A stretch of DNA of 5,750 nt from positions 1 to 5,750 of the forward strand of contig DSBP01000263.1 in NCBI GenBank assembly GCA_011049465.1, given 5' to 3'. Under the pieces are notes generated by a model. It saw only the letters and a list, made by a program, of their open reading frames with translations. It did no database searches and was not told where the DNA came from. The DNA comes from a bacterium (GTDB lineage: Bacteria; Oederibacteriota; PGYV01; DSBP01). The translations under genes were made by a program, and so were the position numbers. Below, piece after piece: positions 1 through 5,750 of the stretch; the first letter of the stretch is position 1; each line of letters opens with the position of its first letter.

Positions 1-597
1 GCCATACTCATAGCCATAGTAATACGCACCTTTTTTATACAGGCCTTCAGAATACCCACAAGCTCAATGGAGGATACTCTCCTCATAGGCGACCAGCTCA
101 TAGCCAATAAATTCATTTACGGCTCCTCTGTGCCGTTTAAAAAGGAAAAGATACTTAAATTCGCCCATCCCAAGCGCGGCGATGTTGTGATATTCAGGTA
201 TCCTGAGGACCCGAAATTTATGTTTATTAAAAGGTGCGTCGCCATACCCGGAGACACGGTTGAGGTGAGGGACAAAAAACTGTACATAAACGAAAAAGCG
301 CCCGTAGAGAAGAATTTTATATATCACAAGGACATAAGGACCTTTCCTGCTGCGTACGCGCCAAGGGATAATTTCGGGCCCTTTACAGTGCCTGAGGGGC
401 ATTTATTTGTAATGGGCGACAACAGGGATTTTTCGGCTGATTCCCGCTTCTGGGGGTTTTTGCCATACGATTATTTGAGGGGAAAGGCGTGGGTGGTGTA
501 TTGGCCGCCCAACCGGTGGAGAGGAATAAAGCACGAGACAGCCGCTTATGAAGGCGTCAAACCGGGTGTTGTTCAGGAAGCGCCCGCAGCTCAATAA
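1..597 (+). CDS. lepB: Signal peptidase I, 5'-truncated by the window edge
   Basis: Type I signal peptidase (S26 family), a membrane-anchored serine protease that removes signal peptides from exported proteins on the outer face of the cytoplasmic membrane. The frame is open from base 1, giving 198 visible residues. Visible residues 1-16 are the end of the N-terminal membrane anchor (ending RTFFIQAF). It is followed by the catalytic box IPTSSM, with the nucleophile Ser at visible residue 22 (bases 64-66). The general-base Lys is visible residue 77, in FIKRCVAIPGD. The conserved GDNRD box is at residues 139-143, followed by FSADSRFWG, where Phe replaces the usual Asn of GDNRDNS. The ATG at base 67 is not the start, because it lies just after the catalytic Ser and is the Met of the S-M motif. 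The true start is upstream of the window, probably a few tens of codons. The last 25 or so residues are a Pro/Ala-rich tail without a recognised motif. hemW follows after 21 bases. Identification is very secure. Confidence 0.96.
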   Translation, partial: AILIAIVIRTFFIQAFRIPTSSMEDTLLIGDQLIANKFIYGSSVPFKKEKILKFAHPKRGDVVIFRYPEDPKFMFIKRCVAIPGDTVEVRDKKLYINEKAPVEKNFIYHKDIRTFPAAYAPRDNFGPFTVPEGHLFVMGDNRDFSADSRFWGFLPYDYLRGKAWVVYWPPNRWRGIKHETAAYEGVKPGVVQEAPAAQ

Positions 598-604
598 AGC
601 AAAA

Positions 605-609
605 AGAGG
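605..609 (+). promoter_or_regulatory. Ribosome binding site of hemW
   Basis: AGAGG lies 9 bases before the ATG at 619, in the 21-base gap after the lepB stop. It supports this ATG, which also puts the iron-sulfur cysteines at the usual distance from the N-terminus. Confidence 0.6.
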
Positions 610-618
610 TTCATTCAA

Positions 619-1728
619 ATGGCCGGCCTGTATATTCATATTCCGTTTTGTGAAAAAAAATGCGGTTACTGCGATTTTTATTCTGTTGATAACGGCCATT
701 ATCTCATTGATGACTACATAAACAGCCTGAAGCAGGAATTAAGATACTACAGGGAAAAATATAATCCTTCCTATAATACCATTTACATAGGCGGCGGCAC
801 GCCCACGTCTTTAAGCGAAAAACAGCTTGATTACCTTTTTACCGTATTATTCGCGGACAGCCCGAAAAAGAACTTCAAAGAGATAACGATAGAGGCCAAT
901 CCTGAAACCATAACCGAAAAAAAGGCAAAGGTAATTTCCCTCAACGCCACAAGGGCAAGCATTGGCGGCCAGAGCTTCAGCAGCAGCGTGCTTAAAAACC
1001 TGGGGAGGATCCACAGCGCGGAAAAAACCGCGGAGGCCGTTTCCCTGCTCAGGGAAAAGGGAGTCGGTAATCTGAATATTGACCTTATGTCCGGGGTGCC
1101 GGGGCAGGACGCAGAGTGCGTAATAAATGATATAAAAAAAGCAGCAGCGCTTGAGCCCGGACACATATCGTTTTACATGTTTACCGCCTATGAAGGCACG
1201 CGGTTTTTTAAGGAGGCGCAGGGAAAGGAGGCTGACGGGGAAAGCCCGGAAATGTATATAAAAGGGGCAGGCGCCCTTGAAGCAGCAGGATATAGAAGGT
1301 ATGAAATCTCTAATTTCGCGCTTCCGGGAAAGGAATGCGTTCATAATATGAATTACTGGCAGGGGGGAAGCTACATAGGCATTGGAGCAGCCGCTTCCTC
1401 GTTTTTTGAGGGCTCAAGATATACAAATGTCAAGGATGTGGAAAAATACATAAAACTTATCAAAGCAGGCAGTGATCCCGCTGAGATTGCGGAAAAACCG
1501 TCAAAAGAAGAGCTTGTAAGGGAGTTTATTATGCTCGGTTTAAGGATGAGGATAGGCATAGACGAGAGGGAATTCAGGGAGAGATTTAAATTTGATTTTT
1601 ACGGCAAATATAGTAAGATTATTGATGATTTGGAAGCTCGTGAGATGCTTGAGAAAAAGGACGGTTTTATTTCCCTTACTTTAAAGGGGGTCTTGGTTTC
1701 AAACAGCGTTATTTCGGATTTTTTTTAG
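619..1728 (+). CDS. hemW: HemW, radical SAM heme chaperone (HemN-like)
   Basis: Radical SAM protein of the HemW family, often misnamed oxygen-independent coproporphyrinogen III oxidase; the characterised members bind heme and deliver it to target proteins. At 369 residues it has the usual HemW length. The [4Fe-4S]/SAM motif is C11-x3-C15-x2-C18 followed by D19-F20. HemW has Phe at this position where true HemN has a fourth Cys (CxC), so this favours HemW. GGGTPT is at 58-63. The HNxxYW motif associated with heme binding in HemW is present as HNMNYW at 242-247. The C-terminal region has LGLRMRIGID near 306-315 and a winged-helix-like end. Two local departures from what I recall as the family consensus: SIGGQSF (114-120) for SIGVQSF, and GIGAAASSF (254-262), which lacks the His of the usual G-A-H-S. 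It starts at the ATG with an AGAGG upstream and probably shares a transcript with lepB and proA. HemW rather than HemN is my confident reading; the biochemical role is inferred from the family. Confidence 0.93.
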   Translation: MAGLYIHIPFCEKKCGYCDFYSVDNGHYLIDDYINSLKQELRYYREKYNPSYNTIYIGGGTPTSLSEKQLDYLFTVLFADSPKKNFKEITIEANPETITEKKAKVISLNATRASIGGQSFSSSVLKNLGRIHSAEKTAEAVSLLREKGVGNLNIDLMSGVPGQDAECVINDIKKAAALEPGHISFYMFTAYEGTRFFKEAQGKEADGESPEMYIKGAGALEAAGYRRYEISNFALPGKECVHNMNYWQGGSYIGIGAAASSFFEGSRYTNVKDVEKYIKLIKAGSDPAEIAEKPSKEELVREFIMLGLRMRIGIDEREFRERFKFDFYGKYSKIIDDLEAREMLEKKDGFISLTLKGVLVSNSVISDFF

Positions 1729-1749
1729 CGGCTGCGGAAATATAATTAC

Positions 1750-1754
1750 GGAGG
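1750..1754 (+). promoter_or_regulatory. Ribosome binding site of proA
   Basis: A strong GGAGG lies 5 bases before the ATG at 1760, within the 31-base gap after hemW. It fixes the proA start. No promoter-like or hairpin element is evident in the same gap. Confidence 0.75.
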
Positions 1755-1759
1755 CGGTT

Positions 1760-3016
1760 ATGGGTATTGCGGAACATGTTACAGAAAAGGCAAAGAGCGC
1801 CAAAGCAGCCTCATACATGCTGGCGGCACTGTCAACCGGTGAGAAGAACAGGGCTCTTGAGGCAGCCGCCGGTTTGCTTGATAAAAACAGGAAAAGCATA
1901 ATAGAGGCAAACATAAAAGACATTGAAGCCTGCCGGGAAAAAGGGCTCAAAGATTCTTTCATTGACAGGCTCGCGGCAGGAGACAAACAGATAGACACGA
2001 TGATAAAGTCATTAAGGGATGTCATAGCGCTTCCTGACCCTGCGGGCGAAATAACAGGGCAGTGGGAGAGGCCAAACGGGCTCAAAATCCGGAAAATGAG
2101 GGTGCCGCTGGGCGTCATAGGCATGATATTTGAGTCAAGGCCCAATGTCTGTGTTGAGGCGTCATCGCTCGCCATAAAATCAGGAAACAGCCTGCTTTTG
2201 CGCGGCGGTTCTGATTCGATAAATTCCAATATCAGCATAATAAAAATCATAAAAGAGGCTTTCCGCTCAGCCGGGCTTCCCGAAGGCGCGGTTGAGCTCG
2301 TTGAGGATACGGACAGAAAGGGCGTTGAGATAATGCTCGGCCTTAAAGGGTACATAGACGTAATCATACCGAGGGGCGGAAAAGGGCTCGTCGATTTGAT
2401 TGCGGAAAAATCAAGGATACCCGTTATATATCATGACGCGGGAATATGCCACACATATGTTGATAAGGCCGCGGATATTGATATGGCGGTAAAGGTGTGC
2501 GTAAACGCCAAGGCGCAGAGGCCCTCCACCTGCAATGCCATGGAAACCATGCTTGTGCATAAGGATATAGCTCCGGAATTTCTGCCGAAAGCGGAGAAGG
2601 TGTTTGTTGCCGCAAAAGTCTCGCTGAAAGCGGACAAAGAATCAAAGGTTTTTATCCCTTCCGCGCAAGATGCGGCAGAGGATGATTACAGGACAGAATA
2701 CAACGATTATATCCTGAATATAAAAATGGTTGGCTCAATAGAAGAGGCGCTTGCGCATATAAACACTTACGGCTCGCGCCATTCCGACGCCATAATAACA
2801 GGTGATAAGAAGGCGGCTGAAAAATTCGTAAAAGAGGCGGATTCGGCCGCGTGTTTTGTAAACGCGTCAACAAGGTTTCATGACGGGTTTGAGTTCGGGC
2901 TTGGCGCTGAGATGGGAATATCAAACCAGAAGCTGCACGTGCGGGGCCCGCTCGCTCTTGTGGGGCTCACTTCAGAAAAATATGTGGTTACAGGCGCAGG
3001 GCACATTCGTGAATAA
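1760..3016 (+). CDS. proA: Gamma-glutamyl phosphate reductase
   Basis: Glutamate-5-semialdehyde dehydrogenase (EC 1.2.1.41), the second step of proline synthesis: NADPH-dependent reduction of gamma-glutamyl phosphate to glutamate semialdehyde in the cytoplasm. It belongs to the aldehyde dehydrogenase superfamily, and 418 residues is the normal length. Recognisable blocks in order are VPLGVIGMIFESRPNV (115-130), LLRGGSDSINSN (146-157), IPRGGKGL (203-210), HDAGICHTYVD (225-235), the active-site block QRPSTCNAMET (253-263) with catalytic Cys258, HINTYGSRHSDAIIT (333-347), NASTRFHDGFEFGLGAEMGIS (368-388) and QKLHVRGP (390-397). All key blocks are intact, so the enzyme should be active. The partner glutamate 5-kinase gene proB is not adjacent upstream, where hemW sits, so it must be elsewhere. 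The last 8 bases overlap the start of nadD, which suggests translational coupling. Confidence 0.97.
   Translation: MGIAEHVTEKAKSAKAASYMLAALSTGEKNRALEAAAGLLDKNRKSIIEANIKDIEACREKGLKDSFIDRLAAGDKQIDTMIKSLRDVIALPDPAGEITGQWERPNGLKIRKMRVPLGVIGMIFESRPNVCVEASSLAIKSGNSLLLRGGSDSINSNISIIKIIKEAFRSAGLPEGAVELVEDTDRKGVEIMLGLKGYIDVIIPRGGKGLVDLIAEKSRIPVIYHDAGICHTYVDKAADIDMAVKVCVNAKAQRPSTCNAMETMLVHKDIAPEFLPKAEKVFVAAKVSLKADKESKVFIPSAQDAAEDDYRTEYNDYILNIKMVGSIEEALAHINTYGSRHSDAIITGDKKAAEKFVKEADSAACFVNASTRFHDGFEFGLGAEMGISNQKLHVRGPLALVGLTSEKYVVTGAGHIRE
2998..3001 (+). promoter_or_regulatory. Ribosome binding site deciding the GTG start of nadD
   Basis: AGGG inside the 3' end of proA lies 7 bases before the GTG at 3009. 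An in-frame ATG exists at 2880, but it would add 43 residues unlike the family that simply read proA codons in another frame. Confidence 0.55.
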
Positions 3017-3608
3017 ATCATCTGTAATAGGGCTTTTCGGAGGAACATTCAACCCGCCGCATATCGGCCACGCTGAAATAGCAAAAGAGGCAATGTCGAG
3101 GTTCGGGCTGCAAAAGGTTGTTTTTATCCCTTCCCATATCCCGCCGCATAAGGACCCGAAAAATACAATAGACGCGTCCCACAGGGCAGAGATGGTAAAA
3201 CTTCTCATAGAAAACAAGCCTGATTGTATTTTTTCGGATTACGAGGCGTCAAAAAGAACAGTATCATATTCCATTGACACAATAAAACACTACATGAGCA
3301 GTTTCCCCGGAAAGAAATTTTATTTTATAACCGGTTCCGACGCTTTTTATTACATTGACACATGGAAGGACTACAGCGACGTTCTAAGGCTGATTGAGTT
3401 CATTGTTTATGAGAGGGAAAATTATTCAAGGGAAAAAATTGCCTCGAAATTTCCTGATTTGAAGGGGTTTAAATGGATTGAAGGCGCGATTATAAGGATA
3501 GCCTCGTCGGACATCAGGCTCAGGCTGAGGAACGGTGAAAACTGTGTGGAAGAACTGGGCGAAAAGGTGTATGAATATATTGAAAAGAACGGGCTTTACA
3601 GGAAATGA
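3009..3608 (+). CDS. nadD: Nicotinate-nucleotide adenylyltransferase
   Basis: NadD (EC 2.7.7.18) transfers AMP from ATP to nicotinate mononucleotide, giving deamido-NAD in NAD biosynthesis. With the GTG start it is 199 residues, typical for NadD. The nucleotidyltransferase Rossmann motif GGTFNPPHIGH is at residues 11-21, starting nine residues after the start-proximal Asn2, as expected. Other NadD landmarks are PSHIPPHK (41-48), SYSIDTI (86-92), TGSDAFYYIDTW (108-119) and the C-terminal ATP-binding motif SSDIR (166-170; usually S-x-T-x-x-R, here with Ser in place of Thr). The PPHK and GSD..W blocks separate it from CoaD and from archaeal-type NadM. The longer in-frame opening from ATG 2880 is rejected because its extra residues are non-family. 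The gene overlaps the proA stop by 8 bases and its own stop overlaps the next ATG by ATGA. rsfS, which often follows nadD, is absent. Confidence 0.94.
   Translation: MNKSSVIGLFGGTFNPPHIGHAEIAKEAMSRFGLQKVVFIPSHIPPHKDPKNTIDASHRAEMVKLLIENKPDCIFSDYEASKRTVSYSIDTIKHYMSSFPGKKFYFITGSDAFYYIDTWKDYSDVLRLIEFIVYERENYSREKIASKFPDLKGFKWIEGAIIRIASSDIRLRLRNGENCVEELGEKVYEYIEKNGLYRK
3605..3608 (+). other. ATGA stop/start overlap, nadD to PAP2
   Basis: The ATG of the phosphatase gene and the TGA of nadD share ATGA. The only purine-rich stretch nearby (AGGAA) touches the ATG, too close to be a normal ribosome binding site. Initiation is therefore likely by termination-reinitiation coupled to nadD translation. Confidence 0.7.
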
Positions 3609-4381
3609 CCAGGCATAGGGGAACAAAAAAAATATTGATTGCAGGGTTTTTTCCGGTTTTTATGCTGTTGCTGCCGGTATTGTCACAGGCGGAAAACAAC
3701 GGCTTCATCGAAGACCTCTTTTTTCGTGATTTTTGCGACGTGGGAACGGCTGTTGCGGCTGACCCGCTCAAAAGCATCATAATCGGGGGAGGAACTGCTG
3801 CGCTGACAGCCGCTGTTTTCTTAAATGACGGGCAAATAAGGAGGACGTTTGAGTCAAACAGGAACATTGTTAATGATTATTTATTTGAAGCGGCAAATAT
3901 GGGAGGAGAGGGTTTGTTTGTGCTTGCGGCAAATTCCTTTTTCTTTTTAGGCGGCGAAAAGGAGAGAATGACCGGCCGGCTTGTTATTGAATCAATGCTT
4001 GTTTCAGGAGCCATTACATACGCAGCTAAAATGGCCGGAGGCAGGCTGAGGCCCTGGGATACCGGCAACCCGCGGGAGTTTAAGTCGTTTTCAGGAAACC
4101 AGTCAATGCCGTCGGGCCACGCCTCAACCGCTTTCAGCTGGGCCGTTGTCATAGGGGACAGGTATGATATTGGTTACATTACATATCCCCTGGCTTTTAT
4201 GACTGGGCTGGCCAGAATTTACAAAAACGCGCACTGGGCATCTGATGTCGTGTCAGGCGCGTTTGTGGGGATTATTACGGCAAAGGCAATAATTAATTCC
4301 GACAGGGGAAGGGATTTTAAGATGTCGGCATTATTGACAGAGCGCGGAACGCCGTTAATCGGCGTATCCGCGGGGCTGTAG
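3605..4381 (+). CDS. PAP2-superfamily membrane phosphatase with signal peptide
   Basis: Type 2 phosphatidic acid phosphatase family (PAP2/acid phosphatase fold), 258 residues. All three catalytic signatures are visible: K142-x6-R149-P150, P169-S-G-H172, and R204-x5-H210-x3-D214, where His210 would be the nucleophile and His172 the proton donor by family analogy. The N-terminus (RHRGTKK, then a hydrophobic stretch to about 26, then SQA-EN) reads as a cleavable signal peptide ending near residue 29. About six hydrophobic segments follow (near 57-73, 97-116, 125-145, 169-187, 190-206, 213-231), the usual PAP2 core. The catalytic residues would face the periplasm. Possible substrates include undecaprenyl pyrophosphate, lipid A phosphate, phosphatidate or phosphatidylglycerol phosphate; the sequence does not decide among them. 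It is translationally coupled to nadD and followed after 8 bases by the NHL protein gene. The ATG at 3605 is preferred over the in-frame ATG at 3662 because it supplies the positive n-region of the signal peptide. Confidence 0.9.
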   Translation: MTRHRGTKKILIAGFFPVFMLLLPVLSQAENNGFIEDLFFRDFCDVGTAVAADPLKSIIIGGGTAALTAAVFLNDGQIRRTFESNRNIVNDYLFEAANMGGEGLFVLAANSFFFLGGEKERMTGRLVIESMLVSGAITYAAKMAGGRLRPWDTGNPREFKSFSGNQSMPSGHASTAFSWAVVIGDRYDIGYITYPLAFMTGLARIYKNAHWASDVVSGAFVGIITAKAIINSDRGRDFKMSALLTERGTPLIGVSAGL

Positions 4382-4385
4382 GTGG
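4380..4385 (+). promoter_or_regulatory. Ribosome binding site of the NHL-repeat gene
   Basis: AGGTGG starts within the PAP2 stop codon and ends 4 bases before the ATG at 4390. The overlap with the stop codon suggests the two genes are translated in tandem. Confidence 0.55.
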
Positions 4386-4389
4386 TATT

Positions 4390-5745
4390 ATGATAAAAAA
4401 ATCGGCGCTTCTTCTGATTTTTTTAGCCGCATCCGCGGTTTTATTTGCTCAGCCCAAAGATGAAAAAGAGCTTACCATTATAACAGACAGGCCCACAACA
4501 CTCACTTACCCGAGTTATTGGCACACACCATTTGGCATAAACAGGGGAACGCCTTTCTGGCTCAGGGTATTTCTGGGGAACAGGACATATTTTAACAACC
4601 CGCAGGGGCTGGCGGCGACAAAACTTCTTGTTGAATACGGCAGAATCAATATAGGAAGGGATGACTGGCAGCTGACGGTTTACGGGATAAATTCCGGAAA
4701 TTCCGAGGTAATATATAACAAGTCGATGCACGCGCTGGGGATTTTCGGAAGTTTTGGCAGCGGAGAAGGCCAGCTGAACAGGCCCATAGGGGTTGCCTGT
4801 AATGAGTACGGCGATGTTTATGTAGCTGATACAGGAAACCACAGGGTTTCAAGATGGTTTAATGACGGAAAAAATGTGAAGTTTATTTTAAACCTTGGAA
4901 AGCACGGAAGCGGGCGCGGAGAGTTTATAAGTCCGTCTTATCTGGCCCTTGATTCAGAAGGGAGGCTTTATGTATCAGATACCGGCAACAACAGGATTCA
5001 GGTTTTCAGCAAGTCGGGAGGGTTTCTGTATGAAATTTCAAAACAGGCTTCAATTACAGCGCCGCTCGGAATATCTGTAATTGACAGGGGCGAGAGGTTT
5101 TTGGGCTACAGGGAAGATTATATTTATCTGATTGACGGCGAGTTTAACAGGATACAGAAACTTACCCATGAAGGAAGGCCTGTGGCAAGAGTGAGGCTCG
5201 ACGAGGAACTGGGAAAAACCGTCAGGCTTTTAACCCTGGATGTTGATTATTACGGCAATGTTTATGCTGTTGACAACCTGAATTCAATGATATACAAGCT
5301 GGACAGCGGCCTTAATTACATAACATCTTTTGGCAGTTTTGGAAAAAAGAGCTATGAGTTTGAAAATCCGACAGGAATAGCAATATACAAAAATTACGGG
5401 CAGGTCTTTGTCTCTGACAGGGAATCGGCCCAGTACTTCTGGATAGGCGCGGACGCGAGAAATTTTACGGCAACAAGGCAGGGAAATGATTTGAAATTCG
5501 ATTTTTTTATAACAGAAAGGGCAAACGTAACCATAGAGATAGAAACGTGCGACAAGAGCAGCATAATTGTGTGCAGCAGCGTTTATTTTGATACGGGGCA
5601 GAATATTGTTAAATGGGAAGTACCCGGGGCTTATAAGGATAGTTTTAAGCCGGGGGCAGTGTTGAAGGCAACTCTGAAAGTCATGGCAACCTATTCGTCA
5701 TACCCGCATATTCTCAGAATTGTGACGACAGAGATTAGAAACTGA
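4390..5745 (+). CDS. Exported NHL-repeat beta-propeller protein
   Basis: 451 residues, complete, function unknown. Residues 1-20 are a signal peptide (MIKK, hydrophobic core, cleavage near LFA-QP), so the protein is periplasmic, outer-membrane-associated or secreted; no lipobox Cys is seen. NHL-type repeats are clear at about 117-157 (FGSGEGQLNRPIGV, YVADTGNHRV) and 169-207 (GSGRGEF, YVSDTGNNRIQVF). They are weaker at about 222-257, 278-304 (YGNVYAVDNLNSMIYKL) and 311-350 (FENPTGIAIYKNYGQVFVSD). With a divergent stretch at about 70-113 this would make a six-bladed propeller. Residues 355-451 form a separate, beta-rich C-terminal region (FDFFITERANVTIEIE, then a PG near 421 and a final strand), reminiscent of FlgD-type Ig-like domains; this match is by eye only. 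Cys387 and Cys395 within it could form a disulfide in the periplasm. NHL propellers usually bind proteins, glycans or other ligands and no catalytic motif is visible. The close PAP2 neighbour suggests an envelope role. Confidence 0.85.
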   Translation: MIKKSALLLIFLAASAVLFAQPKDEKELTIITDRPTTLTYPSYWHTPFGINRGTPFWLRVFLGNRTYFNNPQGLAATKLLVEYGRINIGRDDWQLTVYGINSGNSEVIYNKSMHALGIFGSFGSGEGQLNRPIGVACNEYGDVYVADTGNHRVSRWFNDGKNVKFILNLGKHGSGRGEFISPSYLALDSEGRLYVSDTGNNRIQVFSKSGGFLYEISKQASITAPLGISVIDRGERFLGYREDYIYLIDGEFNRIQKLTHEGRPVARVRLDEELGKTVRLLTLDVDYYGNVYAVDNLNSMIYKLDSGLNYITSFGSFGKKSYEFENPTGIAIYKNYGQVFVSDRESAQYFWIGADARNFTATRQGNDLKFDFFITERANVTIEIETCDKSSIIVCSSVYFDTGQNIVKWEVPGAYKDSFKPGAVLKATLKVMATYSSYPHILRIVTTEIRN

Positions 5746-5750
5746 TATAC

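Larger units (their letters stand above)
1..5745 (+). other. Probable single transcription unit lepB-hemW-proA-nadD-PAP2-NHL
   Basis: All six genes read the same way with gaps of 21, 31, -8, -4 and 8 bases. I see no hairpin followed by a T-run between any two genes and no convincing -35/-10 pair in the two short gaps. The promoter should lie upstream of the window. Internal promoters inside coding sequence cannot be excluded. Confidence 0.6.

Noticed and set aside
598..618. Promoter or regulatory RNA between lepB and hemW
   Set aside because: Only 21 bases, taken up by the ribosome binding site and spacer.
831..1344. Two overlapping antisense open frames opposite hemW
   Set aside because: Both are shadows of the conserved HemW reading frame and have no family features.
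619..1728. Calling the radical SAM gene hemN (coproporphyrinogen III dehydrogenase)
   Set aside because: The cluster motif ends C-D-F rather than C-x-C, the protein is shorter than HemN, and HNxxYW is present, all pointing to HemW.
1700..1760. Possible terminator after hemW at the T-run
   Set aside because: The T8 run is inside the coding end and no GC-rich stem-loop precedes it; proA follows within 31 bases with a strong ribosome binding site.
1699..2367. Long antisense open frame (222 codons) opposite the hemW end and proA start
   Set aside because: It lies opposite clearly conserved ProA sequence, is Ser/Ala/Pro-rich in the way of a codon mirror image, and shows no recognisable family or ribosome binding site.
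2880..3008. N-terminal extension of nadD from ATG 2880
   Set aside because: The extra 43 residues are proA codons read in another frame, and NadD proteins begin shortly before the GGTFNPPH motif.
4743..5345. SFGSFG-like repeats in the NHL gene as a DNA repeat
   Set aside because: The similarity is the normal recurrence of NHL blade motifs at the protein level, without extended nucleotide identity.

Overview
The window is fully packed with six co-directional plus-strand genes: the 3' part of lepB (signal peptidase I), hemW (radical SAM heme chaperone), proA (gamma-glutamyl phosphate reductase), nadD (nicotinate mononucleotide adenylyltransferase), a PAP2-superfamily membrane phosphatase with a signal peptide, and an exported NHL-repeat beta-propeller protein with a C-terminal beta-sandwich-like region. 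Gaps are 21 and 31 bases between the first three genes. proA/nadD overlap by 8 bases, nadD/PAP2 by 4 bases (ATGA), and PAP2/NHL are 8 bases apart. No terminator, tRNA, rRNA, CRISPR array, IS element or long repeat was found, and no intergenic stretch is long enough to hold much.

Organism: the protein set looks like a Gram-negative-type (diderm) bacterium, judged from exported proteins with signal peptides and a short single-domain LepB. Codon use is distinctive and uniform in all six genes: many ATA isoleucine and AGG/AGA arginine codons at moderate GC. Together with the housekeeping gene mix this would fit an uncultured-type lineage such as Nitrospirota (Thermodesulfovibrionia-like) or a deltaproteobacterial relative. 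That placement is an impression, not a result. No gene stands out as recently transferred.

Layout and logic: positions 1-3608 are conserved housekeeping functions (protein export, heme trafficking, proline synthesis, NAD synthesis) that share no single pathway and are probably linked only by co-transcription. The proA-nadD junction resembles the widespread proB-proA-nadD-rsfS arrangement, but here lepB-hemW sits upstream instead of proB, and rsfS does not follow nadD. Positions 3605-5745 hold two envelope proteins, the PAP2 phosphatase and the NHL propeller protein, translationally coupled or nearly so to the housekeeping genes. This pair is the least ordinary part of the window, but I see no clear evidence of a new system (defence, mobile or otherwise).
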